Positions 1-13,157 of a DNA stretch of 64,000 nt are shown one piece after another. The DNA lies in contig CANTAL010000205.1 in NCBI GenBank assembly GCA_947650365.1, positions 124,001 to 188,000 of the forward strand. The letters run 5' to 3'. Source of the DNA: Chamaelirium japonicum. Lineage: Eukaryota > Streptophyta > Magnoliopsida > Liliales > Melanthiaceae. The position numbers and the translations under genes were made by a program. The notes beneath the pieces were generated by a model that did not search any database, had not been told where the DNA came from, and saw only the letters and a list, made by a program, of their open reading frames with translations. Position 1 is the first letter of the stretch, and each line of letters begins with the position of its first letter.

Positions 1-1736
1 TACAATCCATTCTAATTCTTTCGCACGAATGTATCCATTCTAATTCATTCGTACGATCCATTATAATTCATTCGTACGATCCATTCGAATTCATTCATAC
101 GATCTATTCTAATTCATTCATACGATCCATTCTAATTCATTCGCACGAATGTATCCATTCTAATTCATTCGTATGATCCATTCTAATTCATTCGCACAAT
201 CTATTCTAATCCATTTGTACGATCCATTCTAATTCATTCGCCTTATCCATTCTAATTCATTTGCACAACCCATTCTAATTCATTCATACAATCCATTCTA
301 ATTCTTTTGCACGAATGTATCTATTCTAATTCCTTCGTACGATCCATTCTAATTCCTTCGTACGATCCATTCTAATTCCTTCATACGATCCATTCTATTT
401 CATTCGTATGATCCATTCTAATTCCTTCGTACGATCCATTCTAATTCATTCCCATGAATGTATCCATTCTAATTCATAGGTACGATCCATTCTAATTCAT
501 TCATACGATCCAATCTAATTCATTCATACGATCCATTCTAATTCATTAGCACGAATGTATCTATTCTAATTCATTCGTATGATTCATTCTAATTCATTCA
601 CAAAATCTATTCTAATTCATTCATACGATCTGTTCCAATTCATTAGCACGATCCATTCTAATTCATTCGTACGATCCATTCTATTTCATTCGTACAATCT
701 TTTATTACTCATTCGTACGATCCATTCTATTTCATTCGTACGATCCATTCTTACTCATTCATACGATCCATTCTAATTCATTCATACGACCCATTCTAAT
801 CCATTCATATGATCCATTCTAATACATTCATACGATCCATTCTAATTCATTCATATAATCCATTCTAATTCTTTCGCACGAACGTATCCATTCTAATTCA
901 TTCGTACGATCCACCCTAATTCCTTCGTATGATCCATTCTAATTCATTCGCATGAATGTATCCATTCTAATTCATTCATACGATCCATTCGAATTCATTC
1001 ATACGATCCATTCTAATTCCTAATACATTCTAATTCATTCATACGATCCATTCGAATTCATTCGTACGATGCATTCTAATTCATTCGTACGATCCATTCT
1101 ATTTCATTCGTACGATCCATTCTTACTCATTCGTACGATCCATTCTAATTCATTCACACGAATGTATCCATTCTAATTCATTCGTACGATCCATTCTAAT
1201 TCATTCACATGATCCATTCTAATTCATTCATACGATCTATTCTAATTCATTCGTATGATCCATTCTTACTCATTCGTACGATCCATTCTAATTCATTCAC
1301 ACGAATGTATCCATTCTAATTCATTCATATGATCCATTCGAATTCATTCATACGATCCATTCTAATTCATTCATACGATCCATTCTAATTCATTCGCACG
1401 ATCCATTCTAATTCACTTGTACGATCCATTCTAATTCATTCATACAATCCATTCTAATTCTTTTGCACGAATGTATCCATTCTAATTCATTCGTACAATC
1501 CATTCTAATTCCTTCGTACGATCCATTCTAATTCCTTCGTACAAACTATTCTAATTCATTCCCATGAATGTATCCATTCTAATTCATACGTACGATCCAT
1601 TCTAAATCATTCATACGATCCAACCTAATTCATTCATACGATCTATTCTAATTCATTCGCACGAATGTATCCATTCTAATTCATTCATACGATCAATTCT
1701 AATTCATTCGCACAATCCATTCTAATTCCTTCGTAC
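1..1736 (+). repeat. Forward satellite block 1
   Basis: Monomers read CATTCTAATTCATTCG on the top strand. The block mixes 23-bp and 28-bp units and includes CCACCCTAATTCC near 912 and TTACTCATTC units near 1123 and 1264. Bases 1-445 are duplicated at 5125-5597. The block enters the window from the left, so its true start is not seen. It ends at a near-palindrome centred on CGTACG, with one mismatched pair in the arms. Confidence 0.93.
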
Positions 1737-2612
1737 GAATGAATTAGAATAGATCGTATGATTGAATTAGAATGGATCGTGCGAATGAATTAGATTGAAT
1801 TCACATAAATGAGTAAGAATGGATCGTACGATTGAAATAGAATGGATCATATGAATGAATTAGAATGGATCATGCGAATGAATTAGAATGGATCGTACGA
1901 ATGAGTTAGAATGGATCGTATGAATGAATTAGAATGGATCCATTTGTGCGAAAGAATTAGAATGGATTGTATGAATGAATTAGAATGGATCGTATGAATG
2001 AATTAGAATGGATCTTGCGAATGAATTAGAATGGATCGTACGAATGAATTAGAATGGATCGTACGAATGAATTAGAATAGATCGTGCGAATGAATTAGAG
2101 TGGATCGTACGAATGAATATGAATAGATCGTGCGAATGAATTAGAATGGATCGTACGAATGACTTAGAATGGATCGTGCGAAAGACAATGGATCATACTA
2201 AGGAATTAGAATGGATCGTACGAAGGAATTACAATGGATCGTACAAAATAGAATGGATCGTACAAAGGAATTAGAATGGATCGTGCAAAATAGAATGGAT
2301 CGTACGAATAACTTAGAATGGATCGTGCGAAATAGAATGGATCGTACGAAGGAATTAGAATTGATCGTACGAAAGAATTAGAATTGATCGTACGAATGAA
2401 TTAGAATGGATACATTCGTGCAAAAGAATTAGAATGGATCGTTTGAATGAGTTAGAATGGATTGTGCGATTGAATTAGAATGGATCGTACGAATGAATTA
2501 GAATAGATACATTCGTGCGAATGAATTTGAATGGATCGTAGAATGAGTAAGAATGGATCGTACGAATGAAATAGAATGGATACATTCGTGTAAATGAATT
2601 AGAATGGAACAT
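1737..2612 (-). repeat. Reverse satellite block 2
   Basis: The top strand reads GAATTAGAATGGATC. Several monomers are shortened or fused, for example the GAAATAG and AAGACAATGG units at about 2178-2340, so this block is less regular than the long reverse blocks. It ends abruptly near ATGGAACATG without a clean palindrome. Confidence 0.9.
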
Positions 2613-2724
2613 GCTAATTCATTCATACGATCCAATCTAATTCATTCATACGATCCATTCTAATTCATTTGCACAATCTATTCTAATTCATTCGTACGAT
2701 CCATTCTAATTCATTCATACAATC
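2613..2724 (+). repeat. Short forward islet 3
   Basis: About five forward monomers lie between two reverse blocks. The right junction joins CATACAATC directly to CGTGCAAATGAATTAG with no spacer. Confidence 0.88.
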
Positions 2725-3120
2725 GTGCAAATGAATTAGAATGTATTAGAATGGATCGTAGGAATGAATTAGAATAGATTGTGCAAATGAATTAGAATGG
2801 ATCGTACGAATGAATTAGAATGGATACATTCGTGCGAATGAATTAGAATGGATCGTATAAATGAATTAGATTGGATCGTATGAATGAATTAGAATGGATC
2901 GTACGTATGAATTAGAATGGATACATTCATGGGAATGAATTAGAATAGATCGTACGAAGGAATTAGAATGGATCATACGAATGAAATAGAATGGATCGTA
3001 CGAAGGAATTAGAATGGATCGTACGTTATGAATGAATTAGAATGGATCGTATGTATCAATTAGAATGGAAACATTCATGGGAATGAATTAGAATATATCG
3101 TACGAAGGAATTAGAATGGA
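2725..3120 (-). repeat. Reverse satellite block 4
   Basis: Reverse monomers including the ATACATTCATGGGAATG type of 28-bp unit and an unusual GTACGTTATG unit at 3021. This block and its right junction match 57104-57474, so the two are copies of one another. Confidence 0.92.
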
Positions 3121-3133
3121 TCCATTCTAATTC
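3108..3133. repeat. 26-bp perfect palindrome at orientation switch
   Basis: Reverse and forward monomers meet at GGATCC. The 13-base arms begin GAATTAG and end CTAATTC and are perfectly self-complementary. The same palindrome is at 57462-57487. It could form a hairpin in single-stranded DNA. Confidence 0.95.
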
Positions 3134-3947
3134 ATTCTAATTAATTCGTACGATCCATTCTAATTCATTCAAATGATCCATTCTAATTCATTCATATGGT
3201 CCAATCTAATTCATTCATACGATCCATTCAAATTCATTCGCACGAATGTATCCATTCTAATTCATTAGCACGATCCATTCTAATCCATTCATACGATCCA
3301 TTCTAATTCATTCGCACGAATGTATCCATTCTAATTCATTCTAATTCCTTCGTATGATCCATTCTAATTCCTTCGCAAGAATGTATCCATTTTAATTCAT
3401 TCGTACGGTCCATTCTAATTCATTTGCACAATCTATTCTAATTCATTTGTACGATCTATTCTAATTCATTGGCACGATCCATTCGTTATCATTCGTACGA
3501 TCCATTCTATTTCATTCGTACGATCAATTCTTACTCATTCGTACGATCCATTCTAATTCATTCGCCCGAATGTATCCATTCTAATTCGTTCGTACGATCC
3601 ATTCTAATTCATTCGCATGATCCATTCTAATTCATTCATACGATCCATTCTAATTCATTCGTATGGTCCATTATAATTCATTCGCATGATCCATTCTAAT
3701 TCATTCATACGATCCATTCTAATTCATTCATATAATCCATTATAATTCTTTCGGACAAATGTATCCATTCTAATTCATTCGTACGATCCACCCTAATTCC
3801 TTCTTATTATCCATTCTAATTCATTCGCACAAATGTATCCATTCTAATTCATTCGTACGATCCATTCGAATTCATTCATACGATCCATTCTAATTCATTC
3901 ATACGATCCATTCTAATTCGTTCATACGATACATTCTAATTAATTCG
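3121..3947 (+). repeat. Forward satellite block 5
   Basis: Forward monomers with 28-bp units, a TTACTCATTC unit near 3532 and CCACCCTAATTCC near 3790. The block ends at an ATTCGCAC-AAATGAAATAG junction. Confidence 0.92.
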
Positions 3948-4253
3948 CACAAATGAAATAGAATGGATCGTACGAATGAAATAGAATGGATCGTACGAAT
4001 GAATTAGAATGGATCGTGCGAATGAATTAGATTGGATCATGCGAATGAACTAGAATAGATCGTACGAATGAATTAGAATGGAAACATTCGTGCGAATGAA
4101 TTAGAATGGATACATTCGTGTGAACGAATTAGAATGGATCGTGCAAATGAATTAGAATGGATCGTACGAATAAATTAGAATGGATCGTATGAATGAATTA
4201 GAATGGATCGAACGAATGAATTAGAATGGATCGTGCGAATGAATTAGAATGGA
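3948..4253 (-). repeat. Reverse satellite block 6
   Basis: About 13 reverse monomers. The block starts with two GAAATAG units and ends in the GGATCC-centred perfect 20-bp palindrome at 4244-4263. Confidence 0.92.
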
Positions 4254-4263
4254 TCCATTCTAA
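4244..4263. repeat. 20-bp perfect palindrome at switch
   Basis: TTAGAATGGATCCATTCTAA is a perfect inverted repeat. Its centre (4253/4254) is the point where monomer direction changes. Confidence 0.95.
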
Positions 4264-5599
4264 CTCATTCGTACAATCCATTCTAATTCTTTTGCACGAA
4301 TGTATCAATTCTAATTAATTCGTACGATCCATTCTAATTCATTCGTACGATCCATTCTTACTCATTCGTACGATCCATTCTACTTCATTTGCACAAATGT
4401 ATCCATTCTAATTCATTCGTACGATCCATTCTAATTCATTTGCACGATCCATTCTAATTCATTCATACGATCCATTCTAATTCATTCGTACGATCCATTC
4501 TAATTCATTCGCACAATCTATTCTAATTCATTCATACGATCCAATCTAATTCATTAGCATGATCCATTCTAATTCATTCATACGATCCATTCTAATTCAT
4601 TCGTACGATCCATTCTAATTCATTCGTACGATCAATTCTTACTCATTCGTACGATCCATTCTAATTCATTCGCACGAATGTATCCATTCTAATTCATTTG
4701 TACGATCCATTCTAATTCATTCGCACGATTCATTCTAATTCATTCATACGATCCATTCTAATTCATTCATACAATCTATTCTAATTAATTCGTACGATCC
4801 ATTCTAATTCATTCGTATAATCCATTCTAATTCATTCGTACGATCCATTCTAATTCATTCGCACGATCCATTCTAATTCATTCGTACGATCCAGTCTTAC
4901 TCATTCGTATGATCCATTCTAATTCATTCGCACGAATGTATCCATTCTTACTCATTCGTATGATCCATTCTAATTCATTCGCTTGAATGTATCCATTCAA
5001 ACTCATTCGTATGATCCATTCTAATTCATTCGCACGATCCATTCTAATTCATTCGTACGATCCATTCTAATTCATTCGCACGATCCATTCTAATTCATTC
5101 ATACGATCCATTATAATTCATTCATACAATCCATTCTAATTCTTTCGCACGAATGTATCCATTCTAATTCATTCGTACGATCCATTATAATTCATTCGCA
5201 CGAATGTATCCATTCTAATTCATTCGGACGATCCATTCGAATTCATTCATACGATCTATTCTAATTCATTCATACGATCCATTCTAATTCATTCGCACGA
5301 ATGTATCCATTCTAATTCATTCGTACGATCCATTCTAATTCATTCGCACAATCTATTCTAATCCATTTGTACAATCCATTCTAATTCATTTGCATTATCC
5401 ATTCTAATTCATTTGCACGACCCATTCTAATTCATTCATACAATCCATTCTAATTCTTTTGCACGAATGTATCTATTCTAATTCCTTCGTACGATCCATT
5501 CTAATTCCTTCGTACGATCCATTCTAATTCCTTCATACGATCCATTCTATTTCATTCGTATGATCCATTCTAATTCCTTCGTACGATCCATTCTAATTC
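4254..5599 (+). repeat. Forward satellite block 7
   Basis: Forward monomers. The last 473 bases (5125-5597) are a diverged copy of 1-445, sharing unusual marks such as the CTAATCCATTTG unit and the adjacent TTATCC and GACCC/AACCC cores. Homology stops where this block meets reverse DNA at about 5600. Confidence 0.92.
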
Positions 5600-5667
5600 A
5601 AATTGTGCGAATGAATAAGAATGGATCGTACGAATGAATTAGAATGGATCGTATGAATGAATTAGCA
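5600..5667 (-). repeat. Reverse islet 8 preceding module A
   Basis: About three reverse monomers, the stub of the sequence that precedes the TAGCATGATCC module start. The corresponding stretches before modules B, C and D are long reverse blocks, so this one looks truncated. Confidence 0.88.
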
Positions 5668-5896
5668 TGATCCGTTCTAATTCATTCACACGATCCATTC
5701 TAATTCATTCATACGATCCATTCTAATTCATTCAAACTATCTATTCTAATTCATTCATACGTACGATCCATTCGAATTCATTCATACGATCCATTCTAAT
5801 TCATTCATAAGATCCATTATAATCCATTCGCACGAATGTATCCATTCTAATTCATTCGTACGATCTATTCTAATTCATTCGCACGATCCATTCTAA
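5668..5896 (+). repeat. Forward block 9 (module A start)
   Basis: Forward monomers with diagnostic variants CAAACTATC (about 5732) and CATACGTACGATCC (about 5757) that recur at the same offset in modules B, C and D. Confidence 0.9.
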
Positions 5897-5910
5897 TTAG
5901 AATGGATCGT
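5883..5910. repeat. 28-bp perfect palindrome (module A)
   Basis: A forward and a reverse monomer meet head to head at a central AATT, with outer ends ACGATCC and GGATCGT. Intact copies are at 13110-13137 and 52707-52734. In module C the site is broken (about 45548-45575) by base changes and loss of several bases. Confidence 0.95.
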
Positions 5911-5930
5911 ACGAATGAGTAAGAATGGAT
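5897..5930 (-). repeat. 34-bp reverse islet 10
   Basis: Roughly one and a half reverse monomers, the second being of the GAGTAAG type, enclosed by forward DNA. This tiny inverted islet is kept in modules B (13124-13157) and D (52721-52754), and is shortened in C. Confidence 0.9.
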
Positions 5931-5940
5931 CTTACTCATT
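5914..5940. repeat. AATGAGTAAG hairpin
   Basis: 10-base arms AATGAGTAAG and CTTACTCATT are separated by a 7-base loop AATGGAT. The right arm begins the next forward block. The same hairpin is in modules B and D. Confidence 0.93.
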
Positions 5941-7527
5941 AGCACAATCCATTCTAATTCATTAGCATGATTCATTCTAATACATTCATACGATCCAATC
6001 TAATTCATTCATACAATCCATTCTAAGTCTTTCGCACGAATGTATCCATTCTAATTCATTCGTACGATCCACCCTAATTCCTTCGTATGATCCATTCCAA
6101 TTCATTCGCACGAATGTATTCATTCTAATTCATTCGTACGATCCATTCGAATTCATTCATATGATCCATTCTAATTCATTCATACGATCCATTCTAATTC
6201 ATTCGCACGAATGTATCCAATCTAATTCATTCGTACGATCCATTCTAATTCATTCTCACGATCCAATCTAGTTCATTTGCACGATCCATTCTAATTCATT
6301 CGTACGATCTATTCTATTTCATTCGTACGATCCATTCTTACTCATTCGTACGATCCATTCTAATTCATTCTCACGAATATATCCTCATTCGCACGATCCA
6401 TTCTAATTCATTTGCACAATCAAATCTAATTCATTCATACAATCCATTCTAATTCTTTCGTACGAATGTATCCATTCTAATTCATAAGTACGATCCATTC
6501 TAATTCATTCATACGATCCAATCTAATTCATTCATACGATCTATTCTAATTCATTCGCATGAATGTGTCCATTCTAATTCATTCGTAAGATCCATTCTAA
6601 TTCATTCGCACAATGGATTCTAATTCATTCGTACGATCCATTCTAATTCATTAGCACAATCTATTCTAATTCATACGTACGATCTATTCTATTTCATTTG
6701 TACGATCCATTCATACTCATTTGTACGATCCATTCTAATTCATTTGCACGAATGTATCTATTTTTATTCATTCGTACGATCCATTCTAATTCATTCGCAC
6801 AATCCAATCTAATTCATTCGCATGATCCATTCTGATTCATTCGTACGATCTATTCTATTTCATTCGTACGATCCATTCTTACTCATTCGTACGATCCATT
6901 CTAATTCATTCGCACGAATGTATCCTCGTTCGCACGATCCATTCTAATTCATTTGCACGATCTATTCTAATTCATTCATACAATCCATTCTAATTCTTTC
7001 GCATGAATGTATTTATTCTAATTCATTCGTACGATCCACCCTAATTTCTTCGTATGATCCATTTTAATTCATTCGCACGAATGTATCCATTCTAATTCAT
7101 TCGTACGATCAGTTCGAATTCATTCATACGATCCATTCTAATTCATTCATACGATCCATTCTAATTCATTCGCACGAATGTATCCATTCGAATTCAATCG
7201 TACGATCCATTCAAATTCATTTGCACAATCTATTCTAATTCATTCGTACGATCCATTCTAATTGATTCGCACGATCCATTCTAATTCATTTGCACGATCC
7301 ATTCTAATTCATTCATACAATCCATTCTAATTCTTTTACACGAATGTATCCATTCTAATTCATTCATACGATCCACTCTAATTCCTTCGTACGATCCATT
7401 CTAATTCCTTCGTATGATCCATTGTAATTCCTTCGTACGATCCATTCTATTTCATTCGTATGATCCATTCTAATTCCTTCGTACGATCCATTCTAATTCA
7501 TTCCCATGAATATATCCATTCTATAAA
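5931..7527 (+). repeat. Forward block 11 (module A)
   Basis: Forward monomers with several 28-bp units, two of which run straight into CTCATTCGC/CTCGTTCGC (ATATCCTCATTCGC near 6379, GTATCCTCGTTCGC near 6921), apparently 28-bp units with an internal deletion. The block ends at CCATTCTATAAAATT. Confidence 0.92.
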
Positions 7528-10500
7528 ATTATTCGTACGAATGAATTAGAATGGATCATATGAATGAATTTGAATGGATCGTGCGAATGAATTAGAATGG
7601 ATAGGCCGAATGAATTAGAATGAATACATTCGTGCGAATAAATTAGAATGGACTGTACGAATGAGTAAGAATGGATCATACGAATAAAATAGAATGGATC
7701 GTACGAATGAATTAGAATGGATCGTGCTAATAAATTAGAATGGATCGTACGAATGAATTAGAATAGATTGTGCGAATGATGAATTTGAATGGATCGTGCG
7801 AATGAATTAGATTGGATCGTGCGAATGAATTAGAATGGATCGTACGAATGAATTAGAATGGATATATTTGTGCGAATGAATTAGAATGGATCGTATGAAT
7901 GAATTAGAATGGATCGTTTGAATGAATTCGAATGGATCGTACGAAGGAATTTGAATGGATCGTACGAATGAATTAGAATGGATACATTCGTGCGAAAGAA
8001 TTAGAATGGATTGTATGAATGAATTAGAATGGATCGTGCGAATGAATTAGAATGGATCGTACGAATGAATTAGAATGGATCATGCGAATGAATTAGAATG
8101 GGTCATACGAAGGAATTAGAATGGATCGTACGAAGGAATTATAATGGATCGTACGAATGAATTAGAATGGATACATTCGACCAAAAGAATTAGAATGGAT
8201 TGTATGAATGAATTATAATGGATCATGCAAATGAATTAGAATGGATCGTGCGAATGAATTAGAAAGGATCGTACAAATGAATTAGAATAGATTGTGCGAA
8301 TAAATTAGAATTGATCGTATGAATGAATTAGAATGGATACATTTGTGCGAATGAATTAGAATGGATCGTATGAATGAATTAGAATGGATCGTATGAATGA
8401 ATTCGAATGGATCGTACGAATTAATTAGAATAGATACATTCGTGCGAATGAATTAGAATGGATCATACGAAGGATTTAGGGTGGATCGTATGAATGAATT
8501 AGAATGGATACATTCGCGCGAAAGAATTAGCATGGATTGTATGAATGGATTAGAATGGATCGTGCAAATGAATTAGAATGGATCGTGCGAATGAGGATAC
8601 ATTCGTGCGAATGAATTAGAATGTATCGTACGAATGAGTAAGAATGGATCGTACGAATGAAATAGAATAGATCGTACGAATGAATTAGAATGGATCGTGC
8701 GAGTAAATTATATTGGATCATGCGAATGAATTAGAATGGATCGTACGAATGAATTAGAATGGATACATTCGTGCGAATGAAATAGAATAGATCGTATGAA
8801 TGAATTAGAATGGATCGTATGAATGAATTCGAATGGATCATACGAATGAATTAGAATGGATACATTCATGCGAATGAATTAGAATGGATCATACGAAGGA
8901 ATTAGGGTGGATCGTACGAATGAATTTGAATGCATACATTCGTGCGAAAGAATTAGAATGGATTGTATAAATTAATTAGAATGGATCGTATGAATGAATT
9001 AGAATGGATCGTGCGAATGAATTAGAATGGATTGTGCTAATGAGTAAGAATGGATTGTACGAATGAAATAGAATGGATCGTGCGAATGAATTAGAATTGA
9101 TCGTGCTAATGAATTAGAATGGATCGTACGAATGAATAAGAATAGATTGTGCAAATGAATTAGAATGGATCGTGCGAATGAATTAGAATGGATACATTCG
9201 TGCGAATGAATTAGAATTGATCGTACGAATAAATTAGAATGGATCGTATGAATGAATTAAAATAGATCCTATGAATGAATTCGAATGGATCGTACGAATG
9301 AATTAGAATGGATACATTCGTGCGAATGAATTAGAATAGATCATACGAAGGAATTAAGATGGATTGTACGAATGAATTAGAATGGATACATTCGTGCGAA
9401 AGAATTACAATGGATTATATGAATGAATTACAATGGATACATTCGTGCGAATGAATTAGAATGGATCGTGCTAATGAATTAGAATGGATCGTATGAATGA
9501 ATTAGAATGGATAGTGCTAATGAAATAGAATGGATCGTATGAATGAATTTGAATGGATCGTACGAATGAATTAGAATGGATCGTGCTAATGAATTAGAAT
9601 GGATCGTACGAACGAATTAGAATAGATTGTGCGAATGTATTAGAATGGATCGTATAAATGAATTAGAATGGATCGTATGAATGAATTAGATTGGATCGTA
9701 TGAATGAATTAGAATGGATCGTACGTATGAATTAGAATGGATACATTCATGGAAATGAATTAGAATGGATCGTACAAAGGAATTAGAATGGATCATACGA
9801 ATGAAATAGAATGGATCATACGAAGGAATTAGAATGGATCGTACGAAGGAATTAGAATGGATACATTCGTGGAAAAGAATTAGAATGGATTGTATGAATG
9901 AATTAGAATGGATCGTGCGAATGAATTAGAATGGATCGTGCGAATGAATTAGAATGGATCGTATGAATGAATTAGAATAGATTGTGCGAATGAATTAGAA
10001 TGGATCGTACGAATAAATTAGAATGGATACATTCATGCGAATGAATTAGAATGGATCGTATGAATGAACTAGAATGGATCGTATGAATGAATTAGAATGG
10101 ATCGTGCGAATGAATTAGAATGGATCGTACGAGTGAATTAGAATGGATACATTCGTGCGAATGAATTAGAATGGATAGTACGAATGAGTAAGATTGGATC
10201 GTACGAATGAAATTGAATGGATCGTACGAATGAATTAGAATGCATCGTGCTAATGAATTAGAATGGATCGTACGAATGAATTAGAATAGATTGTGCGAAT
10301 GAATTAGAATGGATCGTGCAAATGAATTAGAATGGCTCAAACGAATGGATCGTACGAAGGAATTAGAATGAATTAGAATGGATACATTCGTGCGAATGAA
10401 TTAGAATGGATCGTATGAATGAATTAGATTGGATCGTATGAATGAATTAGAATGGAATGTACGTATGAATTAGAATGGATACATTCATGGGAATGAATTA

Positions 10501-12893
10501 GAATGTATCGTACGAAGGAATTAGAATGGATCGTACGAATGAATTAGAATGGATACATTCGTACAAAAGAATTAGAATGGATTGTATGAATGAATTAGAA
10601 TGGATCATACAAATGAAATAGAATGGATCGTGCGAATGAATTAGAATGGATCGTACGAATGAATTAGAATAGATTGTGAGAATGAATTAGAATGGATCGT
10701 ACGAATGAATTAGAATGGATACATTCGTGCGAATGAATTAGAATGGATCGTATGAGTGAATTAGATTGGATCATATAAATGAATTAGAATAGATACATTC
10801 GTGCGAATGAATTAGAATGGATCGTATGAATGAATTAGAATGAATCGTATGAATGAATTTGAATGGATCGTACGAATGAATTAGAATGGATACATTCGAG
10901 CGAATGAATTAGAATGAATCATACCAAGGAATTAGGGTGGATCGTACGAATGAATTAGAATGGATACATTCGTGCAAAAGAATTAGAATGGATCGTACGA
11001 ATGAGTAAGAATGGATCGTACGTATGAATTAGAATGGATACATTCATGTGAATGAATTAGAATGGATCGTACGAAGGAATTAGAATGGATCATGCGAATA
11101 AAATAGAATGGATCGTACGAAGGAATTAGAATGGATCGTGCGAATGAATTAGAATGGATCGTGCGAATAAATTAGAATGGATCGTACGAATGAATTAGAA
11201 TGGATCATATGAATGAATTAGAATGGATCGTATGAAGGAATTAGAATGAATTAGAATGGATCATACGAATGAAATGAATTAGAATGGATTGTGCTAATGA
11301 ATTAGAATTGATACATTCGTGCAAAAGAATTAGAAGGGATTGTATGAATGAATTAGAATGGATCGTACAAATGAATTAGAATGAATCATATGAATTAGAA
11401 TGGATCGTACGAATGAAATAGAATGGATCGTACGAATGAATTAGAATGGATCGTGTTGATGAATTAGAATAGATTGTACAAATGAATTAGAATTAGAATG
11501 GATCGTACGAATGAGTAAGAATGGATCGTACGAATGAAATAGAATGGATCGTACGAATAAATTAGAATGGATCGTGCTAATAAATTAGAATGGATCGTAC
11601 GAATGAATTAGAATAGATTGTGTGAATGAATTAGAATGGATCGTTCGAATGAATTAGAATGGATCGTATGAATGAATTCGAATGGATCGTGCGAATGAAT
11701 TAGAATGGATCGTATGAATGAATTAGAATGGATCATACGAAGGAATTAGGGTGGATCGTACGAATGAATTAGAATGGATACATTCGTGCGAAAGAATTAG
11801 AATGGATTGTATGAATGAATTAGAATGAATCGTATGAATGAATTAGAGTGGATTGTGTGAATGAATTAGAATGGATCGTACGAATGAATTAGAAAGGATC
11901 GTATGAATGAATTAGAATGGATCGTGCAAATGAATTAGAATGGATCGTACGAATGAATTAGAATGGATACATTCGTGCGAATGAATTAGAATGGATCGTA
12001 CGAATGAGTAAGAATGGATCGTACGAATGAAATAGAATGGGTCATACGAATGAATTTGAACGGATCGTGCTAATGAATTAGATTGGATCGTACGACGAAT
12101 GAATTAGAATGGATACATTCGTGTGAATGAATTAGAATGGATCGTACGAATGAATTAGAATGGATCATATGAATGAATTAGAATGGATCGTATGAATGAA
12201 TTCGAATGGATTAGAATGGATACATTCATGTGAATGAATTAGAATGGATTATATAAAGGAATTAGGGTGGATCGTATGAATGAATTAGAATGGATACATT
12301 CGTGCGAAAGAATTAGAATGGATTGTATGAATGAATTAGAATGGATCGTATGAATGAATTAGAATGGATCGTGCGAATGAATTCGAATGGATCGTATGAA
12401 TGAATTAGAATGGATCGTGTGAATGAATTAGAATAGATCGTATGAATTAGAATGGATTGTATGAATGAATTAGAATGGATCGTATAATTGAATTAGAATG
12501 GATCATGCGAATGAATTTGAATAGATTGTGCGAATGAATTAGAATGGATCGTGCGAATGAATTAGAATGGATCGTACGAATGAATTAGAATGGATCGTAT
12601 GAATGAATTAGAATGGATCATGCTAATGAATTAGAATTGATCGTACGAATGAATTAGAATGGATCATACGAAGGAATTAGGGTGGATCGTATGAATGATT
12701 TAGAATCGATACATTCGTGCGAAAGAGTTAGAATGGATTGTATGAATGAATTAGAATGGATCGTGCAAATGCATTAGAATGGATCGTGCGAATGAATTAG
12801 AATGGATCGTACGAATGAATTAGAATAGATTGTGCGAATGAATTAGAATGGAGCGTACGAATGAATTAGAATGGATCGTATGAATGAATTAGC
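7528..12893 (-). repeat. Reverse block 12 (module A)
   Basis: 5.4 kb of reverse monomers with a complex order of variant units. Spaced 28-bp units (ATACATTCGTGCG) mark sub-periods, and GGAATTAGGGTGGATC units are usually followed closely by a 28-bp unit. No open frame in it resembles a gene. The block ends in a 12-base-arm inverted repeat (TGAATGAATTAG and CTAATTCATTCA) around the module boundary. Confidence 0.93.
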
Positions 12894-13123
12894 ATGATCC
12901 GTTCTAATTCATTCACACGATCCATTCTAATTCATTCATACGATCCATTCTAATTCATTTAAACTATCTATTCTAATTCATTCATACGTACGATCCATTC
13001 GAATTCATTCATACGATCTATTCTAATTCATTCATAAGATCCATTATAATTCATTCGCACGAATGTATCCATTCTAATTCATTCGTACGATCCATTCTAA
13101 TTCATTCGCACGATCCATTCTAA
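12894..13123 (+). repeat. Forward block 13 (module B start)
   Basis: Counterpart of 5668-5896 with the same CAAACTATC-like and CATACGTACG marks; here the unit reads ATTTAAACTATC. Confidence 0.9.
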
Positions 13124-13157
13124 TTAGAATGGATCGTACGAATGAGTAAGAATGGAT
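13124..13157 (-). repeat. 34-bp reverse islet 14 (module B)
   Basis: Copy of the islet at 5897-5930. It is flanked on the left by the intact 28-bp palindrome (13110-13137) and on the right by the AATGAGTAAG hairpin. Confidence 0.9.

Larger units (their letters stand above)
5663..12889. repeat. 7.2-kb higher-order module A
   Basis: Starts at TAGCATGATCCGTT and runs to the next TAGCATGATCCGTT at 12890, a period of 7227 bp. It holds a forward part of about 1.85 kb, with a short reverse islet inside, and a reverse part of about 5.36 kb. Landmarks are a 28-bp palindrome (5883-5910), the AATGAGTAAG hairpin (5914-5940), ATAGGCCGAATG (7601) and GAAATGAATTAG (about 11266). The same landmarks recur in order in B, C and D, so the unit was duplicated as a whole, both orientations together. 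Confidence 0.9.
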
